Shown here: piece by piece, positions 25,514 to 34,528 of the stretch
Layout of the letters: every line of letters begins with the position of its first letter
Position numbering within the stretch: position 1 is the first letter of the stretch
DNA from: Massilia phosphatilytica
GTDB taxonomy: Bacteria > Pseudomonadota > Gammaproteobacteria > Burkholderiales > Burkholderiaceae_D
Length of the DNA: 64,000 bases
Direction of reading: 5' to 3'
Assembly: GCF_002968015.1 (NCBI RefSeq)
Contig: NZ_PUIP01000001.1
Coordinates: 1 to 64,000 of the forward strand
Notes under the pieces: model-generated
The model's input: only the letters and a program-made list of their open reading frames with translations
What the model was told of the DNA's origin: nothing
The model's database searches: none
Translations under genes and position numbers: made by a program

Positions 25514-26926
25514 TCAGAACTTGTAGTTGTACGCCAAGCCAATCAACTGCATGCGGGTCTTCCAGGTGCCGCGGGTCGTCTCGCCATTGCCGGTGCAGCC
25601 CGTCATCACCGGATTGCAGTTGTTGGTGTAGTTGCCGCTCGCGTCGTTGAAGTGCAGCCAGCTGTAGGCCAGGTCCAGCGACGAGGCCGGGGTCAGCTTC
25701 CAGTTCGCGCCGAACGACAGTTGCAGGCGGTCGGCGTCCGGCAGTGCCGCGTGGCGCAGCGCGTCGCTGCGGACCGGGGCGTCGTCGTGGGCGATGCCGC
25801 CGCGCAGGGTGACGGCGTCGTTCAGCGCATAGTTCGCACCGAGTGCCACGCGCACGGTGTTCTTCCACTGCTGGCGGATCACGAGGTCGCCCTCGCTCGT
25901 GCCGACGAACCGGATGTCGATGTCCTGCATGCGCGAGTTGCGCGTCCACGTGACGTCGGCCATGCCGGCCCATTTCGCGTCGAACTGGTGGAAGGCGTTC
26001 AGCGACAGCGTCTCCGGCGTGGTGACGTCCACGCGCACGGCGGAATTCGCGTGGTGCGAGGCGCCCTGCAGCACCTTGTTGACGACGGCGTCGCTCGTGA
26101 CGGTCGAGAAGTCCCACACCGCGCCGCCTTTCAACTCATGCTTGATTGACGAGCGATAGGCGATGCCGAAGCGCGTGTCCGGCGTCGGCGAGTACAGATA
26201 GCCCAGGTTGAAGCCATAGCCCCAGTCCTTGCCTTCCAGGCCCGCGTGCGCGTCGCCGGCGGTCGCCAGCACGGCCGGGTTGCCGCCCAGCGCGGCGATC
26301 TGGCGCACCAGCGCGGCGCCGCTGCCGGCGGCCTGCGCGGCGGCGATCGAGCCCGGCACGTCGACGCCCTGGCGCAGGCTGGCCTTCATGTGTTCGATGT
26401 CGATGCCGAAGCCGAAGCTGTGCTGCTCGGAGAGCTTGAACGCCACCGACGGGTTGATGTTGATGGATTCCAGCTTGATGTTGGTGAGCGAGTAGCGGCC
26501 CGACCAGTTGTCGTCGTAATCCAGCTTGGTGCCGTACGGGACGAACACGCCGACGCCGGCCGTCCACTGGCTGTTGATCTTCTGGCTGTAGTACAGCGTC
26601 GGGGCGGCGACGACGCTCGGTGCGTAGTCGTCCTGCGACTTCACGCCGCCGGTGGACGTCTTGGTGAAGCGCGTCGAGCCGGCATCCTGGAACGTCGAAT
26701 GCGGGACGACGGCGGTCACGCCGCCCACGATCTGGCGGCCTTCCAGGCGCGTCAGGCCGGCCGGGTTGGCGAAGATGGTCGACGCGTCGGCGGCTTCGGC
26801 GCCGTTGGCTTCCGCCGTGCCTTGCGCGGACACGCTCTGGGAGCCGAAGCGGTAGCCGGAGGCCATCGCGTCGAGCGACGTGCCCAGGGCCAGGGCGACG
26901 AGCAGGGTCAGGTGTTTCTGGTTCAT
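25514..26926 (-). CDS. FadL-family outer-membrane long-chain fatty acid transporter
   Basis: The 470-residue protein has a signal peptide (KHLTLLVALALGTSLDAMAS). The mature N-terminus SGYRFGSQSVSAQGTAEANGAEAADASTIFANPAGLTRL is the FadL hatch signature (NPAGL). A 14-strand barrel follows, ending LIGLAYNYKF. It would move long-chain fatty acids or other hydrophobic compounds across the outer membrane. A CNPVMTGCTG insert near the C-terminus may form an extracellular disulfide loop. It is transcribed alone and converges on the chemoreceptor terminator. Confidence 0.9.
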   Translation of the reverse strand: MNQKHLTLLVALALGTSLDAMASGYRFGSQSVSAQGTAEANGAEAADASTIFANPAGLTRLEGRQIVGGVTAVVPHSTFQDAGSTRFTKTSTGGVKSQDDYAPSVVAAPTLYYSQKINSQWTAGVGVFVPYGTKLDYDDNWSGRYSLTNIKLESININPSVAFKLSEQHSFGFGIDIEHMKASLRQGVDVPGSIAAAQAAGSGAALVRQIAALGGNPAVLATAGDAHAGLEGKDWGYGFNLGYLYSPTPDTRFGIAYRSSIKHELKGGAVWDFSTVTSDAVVNKVLQGASHHANSAVRVDVTTPETLSLNAFHQFDAKWAGMADVTWTRNSRMQDIDIRFVGTSEGDLVIRQQWKNTVRVALGANYALNDAVTLRGGIAHDDAPVRSDALRHAALPDADRLQLSFGANWKLTPASSLDLAYSWLHFNDASGNYTNNCNPVMTGCTGNGETTRGTWKTRMQLIGLAYNYKF

Positions 26927-27048
26927 CGGTCTCACTCCAAGTATCGATTCGTAGCCCGCCCCTGGACCGGAAAGGCCGAGGTCGGCGGGAGCCGAAGCAT
27001 ACACTATTTGGCACGACCGTTCTATTTCTGTTGTGTGACCGACACGGT

Positions 27049-28251
27049 TCAGGGACGCAGCAGGCGCAGGTCGACCTGTTGCGCCATCACGCGGTAGCCC
27101 GCTTCGTTCGGGTGCAGGTGGTCGCCGCTGTCGTAGGCGGGGTTCAGGCGCGATGCATTGGCCGGGTCGCGCAGGGCGGCGTCGAAGTCGATCACGGCGT
27201 CGAACACGCCGGCGGTGCGGATCCACGCGTTCAGCGCCAGGCGGTCGCGCTCGGCCTCCTCGGACCAGAAGCGCTTCGTGCCGCCGAACGGGAGCAGGGT
27301 GCCGGCCCAGATTTTCACGCCGCGCGCGCGGGCACGCCCGGCAAGCTGGCGCATGCCGGCCTCGATCTGTTCGACCGTGACCTTTTCGGCCGGCGCGGCC
27401 AGCAGGCGCGCGCCTGTGATGTCGTTGACGCCTTCGTGCAGCAGCACCCAGCGCACGCCCGGCTTGTCGAGGGCATCGCGGTCGAAGCGGGCCAGCACGC
27501 TGGGGCCGACGTACGGCGTCGACGCGTCGTTCAGGATGCGGTTGCCGGCGATGCCTTCGTTCGCGATGCCGATCGTGGCCAGTGCCGGCTCGGCCTGCAG
27601 GCGGGCGGCCAGCACGTCCGGCCAGCGCGTGTCGTGCTCCTCCCGGGCACCGACGCCGTCCGCGATCGAGTCGCCGACGATCGCCAGCGTGCGGCCCGCG
27701 TCCGGTCCGAGGACTTCCACGTCGCTGAGGAAGTAGCGGCTGTCGTCCGTGGCGGAAGAGGGGAAGTCGGCGGCGCCGGTGGCGTCGCCGGGTGCCTTCA
27801 GGTAGGCCGTCCGCAACGCGAAGCCGTGGATCGTCGACACGGCCACCGGCGCCGGCAGGTACAGGCTGACGGCCAGCGGCTGCAGCGCGGCGACGGCGAG
27901 GTCGACGGGGTCGGACAGCGCGCTTGAACCCGCCGCAATCGTGACCGCGGGCCGGCCGCCGAACAGCAGGGGACGGTCGCTGCCGGCCGCCACGCGTGCA
28001 TCGCCGGCGGACAGGCCCACGTGCGCGGCGCCCACCGTCAGCGGCTGGGTGCCGTACAGGTTCGACAGCCGGATGCGCACGCGGGTGCCTTTCGTACTCG
28101 TGCGCACGACCTGGCGCAGCGTCTGCGCGGGCAGTTCCGGTCCGGCCGAATCGGGCGCGGACGACCATGCGGTGCGCCAGCCCTCGCCGGGCGTGGCCGT
28201 CGCGGCGAGGCTGGAACAGAGCAGCAGGGCAGTCGTTACGCGTTTGAACAT
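27049..28251 (-). CDS. Exported SGNH/GDSL hydrolase
   Basis: The 400-residue protein has a signal peptide (FKRVTTALLLCSSLAATA) and an N-terminal beta-rich domain. The SGNH domain from about residue 185 has block I AIVGDSIADGVG, block II GIAGNR, block III HEGVNDI and block V DHLHPNEAGY. The catalytic Ser, Gly, Asn and Asp-x-x-His are all present. It is an esterase or deacetylase acting in the periplasm or outside, probably on polysaccharide or lipid esters. ATG 28251 gives a clean signal peptide. It is divergent from the carboxylesterase gene. Confidence 0.88.
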   Translation of the reverse strand: MFKRVTTALLLCSSLAATATPGEGWRTAWSSAPDSAGPELPAQTLRQVVRTSTKGTRVRIRLSNLYGTQPLTVGAAHVGLSAGDARVAAGSDRPLLFGGRPAVTIAAGSSALSDPVDLAVAALQPLAVSLYLPAPVAVSTIHGFALRTAYLKAPGDATGAADFPSSATDDSRYFLSDVEVLGPDAGRTLAIVGDSIADGVGAREEHDTRWPDVLAARLQAEPALATIGIANEGIAGNRILNDASTPYVGPSVLARFDRDALDKPGVRWVLLHEGVNDITGARLLAAPAEKVTVEQIEAGMRQLAGRARARGVKIWAGTLLPFGGTKRFWSEEAERDRLALNAWIRTAGVFDAVIDFDAALRDPANASRLNPAYDSGDHLHPNEAGYRVMAQQVDLRLLRP

Positions 28252-28419
28252 GGGGGATCCTGGCATGAGAATAGAGAGGTGCATGCTCACATTCTGTTAG
28301 TCGTACGGCAACTATTACATGTGCTCATTGACGAACCGCCATCCCCTCATTAGGATCGGAACGCGCCCATTCTTCATGCCAGGCCGCATTCCCATACCAA
28401 GACCCAAGGAGACTGATCC

Positions 28420-29856
28420 ATGCCACGTCCAAGCACGCTTGCTCTCGCGATGTTAGCGGTAACTACCCTGTTTTCCATGGCCCCGGCGGGCGCGCGTGGC
28501 GGCCCCGTCGTGACCACGGACACCGGCAAGGTCCAGGGCGCCGTCGACCAGGGCGTCGCGAGCTGGAAGGGCATGCCGTTCGCCGCGCCGCCGGTCGGCG
28601 ACCTGCGCTGGCGCGCGCCGCAGCCGGCGGCCGCCTGGTCCGGCGTGCGCGCAGCCACCGCGTACGGCCACGACTGCATGCAACTGCCTTTCCCCAGCGA
28701 CGCGGCGCCGCTCGGCACGCCGCCGGCCGAGGATTGCCTGTACGTGAACGTGTGGCGTCCGGCGAAGGCGAAAGCGTCCGCGAAGCTGCCCGTGATCGTG
28801 TGGATCTATGGCGGCGGCTTCGTCAACGGCGGGTCGTCGCCGCCGACGTACGCTGGCGCCGCGCTGGCAAGGCAGGGCGTCGTGCTGGTCAGTTTCAACT
28901 ATCGGCTGGGCCGCTTCGGCTTCTTCGCGCATCCGCAGTTGACGCAGCAGGCACATGGTGAACCTGTCGGAAACTACGCTTACATGGACCAGATCGCGGC
29001 GCTGCAGTGGGTCAAGCGCAACGTGGCGGCGTTCGGCGGCGATGCGTCCAACGTGACGATCATCGGCGAATCGGCCGGCGGCATGTCGGTGAACGCGCTG
29101 CTGACGTCGCCGCAGGCGCAGGGCCTGTTCGCGAAGGCGGTCGTGCTGTCCGGCGGCGACGGCAAATCGGCCGACCCGGGCCTGGCCAGCGTGGAGCAGA
29201 TGGGCGTCAACTTCGCACAAGGCAAGGGCATCGCGGCGGACGATCCGCAGGCGCTGGATAAACTCCGCGCGCTGCCGGCCGAGCAGGTCGTCGACGGCAT
29301 GAACCTGGCCAGCCGCGCGCCACAGGATCCGCCGACGTATTCGGGTCCGTTCGCGGACGGCAATGTGGCCGTCGAGACGGGCGCCGCGTTCGCGTCCGGC
29401 AGGTTTGCCAGGGTGCCCGTGATGATCGGCGCGACCAGCGCGGACATCGGCGGCAAGACGGGCTTCATGGTCGCGGGCGCGCGCAGCCTCGCGGGCCGCC
29501 TCGCCGCGCAGGGCGTGCCCGTGTACGGCTACCGCTTCTCGTACGTGGCCGACAGCATCGGCAGGCCGGGCGCCCAGCACGCCAGCGACATCCCTTACTT
29601 CTTCGATACGGTGGCTGTGAAATACGGCGCTGCCGTCACGAAGAAGGACGTGGCGATGGGCCGCGCGATGAGCGCCTACCTCGTGAACTTCGCGAAGAAG
29701 GGCGATCCGAACGGCCGCAAGCTGCCCGCGTGGCCGCGCTATGCGGGGGACAAGGACGTGATCATGGATTTTGCCGCGGACGGCAAGCCGGCCGCGCTGC
29801 GCGATCCGTGGGGTGCCGACATCGACGCGACGACGGTGGCGGTCGGCGGTCAATAA
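28420..29856 (+). CDS. Exported type-B carboxylesterase
   Basis: The 478-residue protein has a signal peptide (STLALAMLAVTTLFSMAPAGA) and an alpha/beta-hydrolase domain of the carboxylesterase/lipase type-B family. Visible motifs are an EDCLYVNVWRP motif near residue 104, the oxyanion loop IYGGGFVNG, the nucleophile elbow GESAGG (about 218-223) and the C-terminal catalytic His in GAQHASDIPYFF. It hydrolyses carboxyl esters; substrate unknown. An AAGGAGA site precedes ATG 28420. It converges on the flavoreductase gene with only four bases between. Confidence 0.92.
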   Translation: MPRPSTLALAMLAVTTLFSMAPAGARGGPVVTTDTGKVQGAVDQGVASWKGMPFAAPPVGDLRWRAPQPAAAWSGVRAATAYGHDCMQLPFPSDAAPLGTPPAEDCLYVNVWRPAKAKASAKLPVIVWIYGGGFVNGGSSPPTYAGAALARQGVVLVSFNYRLGRFGFFAHPQLTQQAHGEPVGNYAYMDQIAALQWVKRNVAAFGGDASNVTIIGESAGGMSVNALLTSPQAQGLFAKAVVLSGGDGKSADPGLASVEQMGVNFAQGKGIAADDPQALDKLRALPAEQVVDGMNLASRAPQDPPTYSGPFADGNVAVETGAAFASGRFARVPVMIGATSADIGGKTGFMVAGARSLAGRLAAQGVPVYGYRFSYVADSIGRPGAQHASDIPYFFDTVAVKYGAAVTKKDVAMGRAMSAYLVNFAKKGDPNGRKLPAWPRYAGDKDVIMDFAADGKPAALRDPWGADIDATTVAVGGQ

Positions 29857-29860
29857 ACGC

Positions 29861-31198
29861 TCAGTATACGTCCCTGCGGTAGCGGCCCTCGGCCGCAAGC
29901 TGTTCCACCCGCGGCGTGCCGAGGATGGTTTGCAGCGCCTCGTGCACGCCGCCGGCCATGCCCTGCAGGCTGCCGCAGACATAGATGGCGGCGCCGCGCT
30001 CGACCCACTCGCGCAGCCGGTCGGCCCGGTCGCGCAGCGCGTCCTGCACGTAGCGGCGCTCGGCCTGGTCGCGCGAGAACGCGAGGTCGAGGTGGGCAAG
30101 CCGGCCGTCATCCCGCCACGCCTGCAGTTCGTCGCGCAGCAGGAAGTCGTGGATCTGGTTGCGTTCGCCGAACAGCAGCCAGTTGTCGTACCGGCCGGCG
30201 CCGATGCGCGCCTTGAGCAGGCCGCGCAGGCCGGCCAGGCCGCTCCCGTTGCCGATGGCGATCAGGGGCCGTTCCGCATTGTCGCCGAGGCGGAAGCGCT
30301 CGTGCGCGCGCAGGCGCAGGCGCACAAGGTCGGCCTCGGCCGCCTGCCCGCACAGCCAGCCGGACGCCGCGCCGACACTTCCATCTTCGCGCTGCTGCAG
30401 GCGTACGAGCAGTTCGAGCCGGCCTTCGTCCGGCAGCGATGCGATCGAGTACTCGCGCGGATGTTCCGGGTCTGCCGGCGGGCTGACCTGGGCGAGGTCG
30501 CCCGCTTCCCACGCCGGCAACGCGCCGCCGGCCGGTGCCAGCGCGAGGCGGTACAACGGGGCGCCCGCGCTGCCGGGATTTTCCAGGGTGCGTGCGACGA
30601 TGCGCCAGTCGCCATAGGCCGGCGCATCCCAGTCCGGTGCGTCGTCCGTGCCCGCCAGGCGGCCCACGTGGTGCTGCCATTCCGCCAGCGCCCTGGCGTC
30701 GCCGCGGTCGACGTCGATGCGGTCGAACAGCCGCGTCGCGCCCTGCTGCGCGAGCCAGGCGTCCAGCGCGCGGCCGAATCCGCAGTAATTCGCGTAGTTC
30801 CGGTCGCCCAGCGCGAGCACGGCGTAGTGCAGGCGGGCGAGGTCGAGACCGGCTGCCATCGACCGGCCCGCGAACTGCGCGGCCGTGTCGGGCGCGTCGC
30901 CTTCGCCGTACGTGCTGGCGATGAACAGCACGCGCGTGGCGGCCGCGAGCCGGTTGCGGTCGAGCGCCGAGATGCACACGGCGCGCGCCGCGAGGCCGCC
31001 CGTCGCCAGCAATGCCGCGCTGCGCTGCGCGAGCAGTTCCGCGCTGCCCGTCTGGCTGGCGTGGACGACGAGCCAGTCGGCGTCCTTCGTGTCGACCGTA
31101 TTACCGTTGCGGTGCGCCCGCCACATGCCGAACGACATGCCGAGCCAGCCCAGGGACAGGGCCAGCGCGCCCGCGAGGCGCAGCGGTTCCGTCGTCAT
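29861..31198 (-). CDS. Membrane-anchored flavodoxin/FAD-NADPH reductase (CysJ-like)
   Basis: The 445-residue protein has an N-terminal membrane helix (LAGALALSLGWLGMSFGMW) followed by basic RAHR, which predicts a cytoplasmic body. A flavodoxin domain (about 40-180; SQTGSAELLA, STYGEGDAPDTA) is followed by FAD/NAD(P)-binding domains of the sulfite reductase flavoprotein type (REYSIASLPDEG, AIGNGSGLAGLRG, YVCGSLQGMA). It would pass electrons from NADPH through FAD and FMN to a membrane partner. It is last in the Fur-boxed operon PepSY-DUF2271-DUF4198-ApbE and coupled to apbE by an ATGA overlap. Iron reduction is the likely purpose by context. Confidence 0.87.
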   Translation of the reverse strand: MTTEPLRLAGALALSLGWLGMSFGMWRAHRNGNTVDTKDADWLVVHASQTGSAELLAQRSAALLATGGLAARAVCISALDRNRLAAATRVLFIASTYGEGDAPDTAAQFAGRSMAAGLDLARLHYAVLALGDRNYANYCGFGRALDAWLAQQGATRLFDRIDVDRGDARALAEWQHHVGRLAGTDDAPDWDAPAYGDWRIVARTLENPGSAGAPLYRLALAPAGGALPAWEAGDLAQVSPPADPEHPREYSIASLPDEGRLELLVRLQQREDGSVGAASGWLCGQAAEADLVRLRLRAHERFRLGDNAERPLIAIGNGSGLAGLRGLLKARIGAGRYDNWLLFGERNQIHDFLLRDELQAWRDDGRLAHLDLAFSRDQAERRYVQDALRDRADRLREWVERGAAIYVCGSLQGMAGGVHEALQTILGTPRVEQLAAEGRYRRDVY

Positions 31199-32202
31199 TG
31201 CAGCAGCGCTTTCCACGCGGGCGTCACGATGTCTTCCAGCGTCCCTTCGCGCCGCACGAGGAAGCGGGCCGCCAAAGCGCGCGCCTCGGCGAACGCGACG
31301 CCGTCGTCGGGACCGAGCACGTCGAGAACGGTCGACAGCGCGTCGGCCTCCATGCATGTGGGCGCCAGCACGGTCACCGACGCGACGTCGTTGCCGGCGG
31401 GCCGGCCCGTGCGCGGGTCGAGCGTGTGCGACATGCGGCGCGCGCCATGCTCGAAATACTGGCGGTAGTCGCCCGACGTGGCGATGGATATGCCGTGCAG
31501 CGCGACGACGGCCCGCGGGGCTTGATGATCCGGCACGGCTTCGATCTCGACCCACCACGGATGCCCGTCCGGCTTGACGCCCGCACCGCGCAATTCGCCG
31601 CCCACCTCGACGAGGTAGTGGTCCAAACCGCGGCGTTCGAGGCACAGCGCGAGGCGGTCGACGGCGTAACCCTTCGCGATGGACGACAGGTCGAGCCGCA
31701 GGCCGCCCGGCTGGAGCAGCCGCCGGTGGTCGCGGTCGAACGACAGGCGCGCCGCGGCCCGTTGCTCCAGCGCGCGTTCGATCGTCGCCTCGTCCGGCGC
31801 GTAGAAGCCCGTGTGGTCGTAGCGCCGCGCGGCACCGAAGCCCCACAGGTCGATGAGCGCGCCCGCGGCCGGATCGTAGGCGCCGCCGCTGGCCATGTGC
31901 GCCCACAGCGCGTAATCGATCACGTCGAAGAACTGCGCGGGCAGGTCGATCCACATGCCGGCCGGCGCGCGGTTGTAGCGCGACAGCAGCGAGTCGGGTT
32001 CCCAGTGGCTCATCTGGGCGACGATCGCATCCAGTTCGGCCTGCAGCGCGGGCCGCGGGTCGTCGACGCGGGGTGCCGCGACACGCACCGACCACGTCGT
32101 CCCCATGCTCGTGCCGTCGAAGGTGTGGACGCGGCTGCCCGGCGGCGGCACGGCCGGGTCGAGGTCGAGGGGAATCAGAACGGCGCGGTCGAGGTCAGTC
32201 AA
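31195..32202 (-). CDS. apbE: ApbE, FAD:protein FMN transferase
   Basis: The 335-residue protein has ApbE-family motifs: GTSMGTTWSVRV near the N-terminus, LDLSSIAKGYAVDR at mid-length, VEVGGELRGAGVKPDG and SHTLDPRTGRPAGND, with the Mg/FAD-binding residues in these regions. It attaches FMN by phosphoester to Thr/Ser in D-x-x-S-G-A-T motifs. The likely target is the DUF2271 protein two genes upstream. No signal peptide is evident in this reading, unusual for an enzyme that normally acts in the periplasm. A TTG start at 32202, ten bases after a GGAG, is used; the ATG-like start at 32265 would overlap the DUF4198 gene by 56 bases. Confidence 0.85.
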   Translation of the reverse strand: MTDLDRAVLIPLDLDPAVPPPGSRVHTFDGTSMGTTWSVRVAAPRVDDPRPALQAELDAIVAQMSHWEPDSLLSRYNRAPAGMWIDLPAQFFDVIDYALWAHMASGGAYDPAAGALIDLWGFGAARRYDHTGFYAPDEATIERALEQRAAARLSFDRDHRRLLQPGGLRLDLSSIAKGYAVDRLALCLERRGLDHYLVEVGGELRGAGVKPDGHPWWVEIEAVPDHQAPRAVVALHGISIATSGDYRQYFEHGARRMSHTLDPRTGRPAGNDVASVTVLAPTCMEADALSTVLDVLGPDDGVAFAEARALAARFLVRREGTLEDIVTPAWKALLQ

Positions 32203-32209
32203 AGTGCGA

Positions 32210-33022
32210 TTACTCCGGCAGAATCTCGAACGTGGCCGAGTAGCTGTAGCGCTTTGCCGGGCCATCCATGCCGCGCGGTGCGTTGGCGGGATACGAGGCG
32301 TTCAGCCAGTACATGTTCGGCGCCGGCAGGGCGAAGGTCGCTTCGCCGTTCGCGTCCGTCGTCAGGCGCACTTCGTTCAGCGTGCCGCGGTATTTCACGC
32401 CGCCCGGGATCAGGCTGAACGGGAAGTTCGCGAGCGGCTTGCCGTCCAGCTGGAAGCGGAACTTCGCCTTCTCTCCGGCGCGCAGTTCGGTCGGATTCGT
32501 CAGCGCGACCAGTTCCAGGCCCGAGCCGGTCGGCTTCAGGGCGCCCGCCGTCGGCTTGTTCAGGGTGACGAACGTGTCCTGGCGCTGCACCATCGTCATG
32601 CTGCGCACCTCGGTGGCGCCGGCCGGGACCTCGTCCTTGACGGTCTGCTCGGTGGCGCGGAAGCGTTTCATTTCGCCGTTCAGTTTATAGGAGCCCATCA
32701 CATTGACGGCGACCAGCGTGATGCGGTAGGTGCCGTCCTTCGGCAGGCGGATGTCGACGGTGGAGCGGTGCTTGCCGAGCGTCGCGGCCGGCGCCGGGGT
32801 CGTGTGGCCGTCCGGATCGGTGACCGTGAGGCCGTCCAGCTTCTGCGGCATGTAGTCGTCTTCGAACAGGCCTTCGGAGATGGCGGCGTCGATGGTCGCC
32901 CACGCTTCGCCGCGGTCGGATTCGATGAGGCTCGTGTTCGGGATCATCCACGGACGGTGCGCCTGCGCGGCGCAGGCGATGCCGGCCAGGGCGAGGGCGA
33001 TGGCGATCTGCTTGATGTGCAT
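32210..33022 (-). CDS. DUF4198 periplasmic protein
   Basis: The 270-residue protein has a signal peptide (HIKQIAIALALAGIACAAQA). Cleavage would leave HRPWMIPNTS, placing His at the mature N-terminus, a feature of DUF4198/NikM-like metal-associated proteins. The body is beta-rich with GLTVTDPDGHTTP and a C-terminal fibronectin-like part (ATFALPAPNMYWL). A role in metal handling is inferred from the family and the Fur-boxed operon. A strong AAGGAGA site precedes ATG 33022. It is third in the operon. Confidence 0.83.
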   Translation of the reverse strand: MHIKQIAIALALAGIACAAQAHRPWMIPNTSLIESDRGEAWATIDAAISEGLFEDDYMPQKLDGLTVTDPDGHTTPAPAATLGKHRSTVDIRLPKDGTYRITLVAVNVMGSYKLNGEMKRFRATEQTVKDEVPAGATEVRSMTMVQRQDTFVTLNKPTAGALKPTGSGLELVALTNPTELRAGEKAKFRFQLDGKPLANFPFSLIPGGVKYRGTLNEVRLTTDANGEATFALPAPNMYWLNASYPANAPRGMDGPAKRYSYSATFEILPE

Positions 33023-33032
33023 GCTGGTCTCC

Positions 33033-33545
33033 TTACTGGATGGTGAGCGACACCGCGCCCAGTTCTTCCTTGCCCCCGAACGCGGCGGCCACGTTCGATT
33101 TCGGCTCCCAGTGGAACGGCACGCGCACGAGCTCGCGGCCGCCCGCTTCGCGCGCCGCTTCGATGACGAGCTTGTAGTCGCCCGCCGGCAGTTTGTCCAG
33201 GCCGGCCCGGGCGGCCGGGAAGGTCAGCGTCTGTACGCCCGCCGTGCGCGTCGCGCCGCTCACGCCGTCCATCGGCAGGGTGACGTCGCGGCCCGCTTTT
33301 CTCCACCACGTGCGCAGGTCCTTGACCCACTTGGTCCCCGCGTTGTCGCGCTTCTTGACGTCGTACAGGACGGCCAGCGTGTTGGCGACGCTCTGGTCCG
33401 CGCGCTCGATCCAGATCGCGACGTAGGGCTTGTGGTATTCGGCCACGTTCAGTTGCGGCAGTTCGAACTTGACCGTGAGGTCGGCGGCCATCGCCCAGCT
33501 CGAGGCGAGCGGCAGGGTCAGGGCGAGCGAGCGGGAGAGTTTCAT
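33033..33545 (-). CDS. DUF2271 periplasmic protein with flavinylation motif
   Basis: The 170-residue protein has a signal peptide (KLSRSLALTLPLASSWAMAA) and the DUF2271 signature VAIWIERADQSVANTLAVLYDV. Residues 93-99 read D-G-V-S-G-A-T, the exact ApbE target motif as in NqrC/RnfG, so Thr99 is predicted to carry covalent FMN. With ApbE in the same operon, this makes it a probable periplasmic flavin electron carrier. Motif presence is direct observation; flavinylation and the redox role are inference. It is second in the operon, 21 bases after the PepSY gene. Confidence 0.85.
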   Translation of the reverse strand: MKLSRSLALTLPLASSWAMAADLTVKFELPQLNVAEYHKPYVAIWIERADQSVANTLAVLYDVKKRDNAGTKWVKDLRTWWRKAGRDVTLPMDGVSGATRTAGVQTLTFPAARAGLDKLPAGDYKLVIEAAREAGGRELVRVPFHWEPKSNVAAAFGGKEELGAVSLTIQ

Positions 33546-33566
33546 TTGGGCTTTCGGGAAGGTTGA

Positions 33567-34226
33567 TCAGTGGACGAACAGCAGGGCCAGCACGATCGGC
33601 AGCACGATGCCGAGGCCGATCACGGGCCACGTCGACGGCCGGTTGGCCGCGTGGTATTTCAGGATCAGGAAACCGGTGACGCAAAAGACGACGCAGGCGA
33701 TGGCGAAGATATCGATGAACCAGCCCCACACGGGACCGGCGTTGCGGCCCTTGTGCATGTCGTTCAGCCACGAGATCCAGCCGCGGTCGGTGGCTTCGAA
33801 TTCGGCATTGCCGTCCACGCCGATGCGCACCCAGGCGTCGCCGCCGGGGCGGGGCAGGGCGACATAGGCGTCTTCTTCGCTCCATTCGGCGCGCACGCCG
33901 CGGACCTGCACGGAGAAGGTCTGCTCGGCCCAGTCGGCCAGCGGGGCCGGCAGGGGGACATTGGCGTCGGCATGACCGGCCGCGAATTCTTCGATCTGGC
34001 TGCGCAGCGCGGGCGGCAGCGTCGCCTTCTGGCGCGTGACGGCCGGCTTCGCTTCGATCTGGGACGCGTGGTTCAGCGTAAAACCCGTCACGGCGAACAG
34101 CAGCATGGCCATCAGGCACAGGGCGGAACTAATCCAGTGCCATTGATGCAACTGGCGCAGGAACGTGGCGCGGCGAACGCCGGGGAGCGCGGTGGAGGGG
34201 GAAGAGGTCGAGCCGGTCGGATGCAT
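33567..34226 (-). CDS. PepSY-associated transmembrane protein
   Basis: The 219-residue protein has a first helix (WHWISSALCLMAMLLFAVTGFTLNH), a periplasmic region with PepSY-like features (about 55-150), and two C-terminal helices (DIFAIACVVFCVTGFLIL and WPVIGLGIVLPIVLALLF). His residues next to the helices (RQLHQWHW, NHASQI, NDMHKG) could ligate heme, as in PepSY-type iron/siderophore reductases. It is first in a five-gene operon. ATG 34226 begins six bases from a Fur box, leaving little room for a leader; a TTG at 34232 is the alternative. The role is probably the transmembrane step of electron transfer. Confidence 0.82.
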   Translation of the reverse strand: MHPTGSTSSPSTALPGVRRATFLRQLHQWHWISSALCLMAMLLFAVTGFTLNHASQIEAKPAVTRQKATLPPALRSQIEEFAAGHADANVPLPAPLADWAEQTFSVQVRGVRAEWSEEDAYVALPRPGGDAWVRIGVDGNAEFEATDRGWISWLNDMHKGRNAGPVWGWFIDIFAIACVVFCVTGFLILKYHAANRPSTWPVIGLGIVLPIVLALLFVH

Positions 34227-34231
34227 ACGCA

Positions 34232-34250
34232 AATGATAACGATTATCATT
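34232..34250. promoter_or_regulatory. Consensus Fur box of the PepSY-DUF2271-ApbE operon
   Basis: AATGATAACGATTATCATT is a near-perfect 19-bp Fur site, with a palindrome of 9-1-9 form matching GATAATGATAATCATTATC closely. It ends six bases before the PepSY ATG, so it probably covers the transcription start and gives iron repression of all five genes. Confidence 0.88.
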
Positions 34251-34281
34251 CAGGTGGTCAACTCGGCCGCGGATGATGTTG

Positions 34282-34310
34282 TTGACAAGCTGAAAAAAGT
34301 AATATTTACA
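34282..34310 (+). promoter_or_regulatory. Candidate promoter of odhA
   Basis: TTGACA at 34282-34287 is followed after 17 bases by TTTACA at 34305-34310 in an AT-rich patch. The -10 match is weak. The remaining 34311-34528 region is an untranslated leader without an obvious gene. It ends in AAAGGTGAGC, the ribosome site of odhA. Confidence 0.35.
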
Positions 34311-34528
34311 TGAATAAAATGTAGGTGCGGAGCCCGCCGCATGGCGATCCTTGCGTTACAATACCGTGCGCAAAATGGGCAGGTCGGCCAGTTATTGATT
34401 TGCCTTAAGAGTCCTTCCCCCACAACTTGATGTGAAGTAAGTGCGATCCGCTAACCGGTCAGGCCGTGTCGCGGAAGGTTAGATTAACCCGCCCTAAACT
34501 CGCGAAACGCGAAGAAAGGTGAGCAAGA

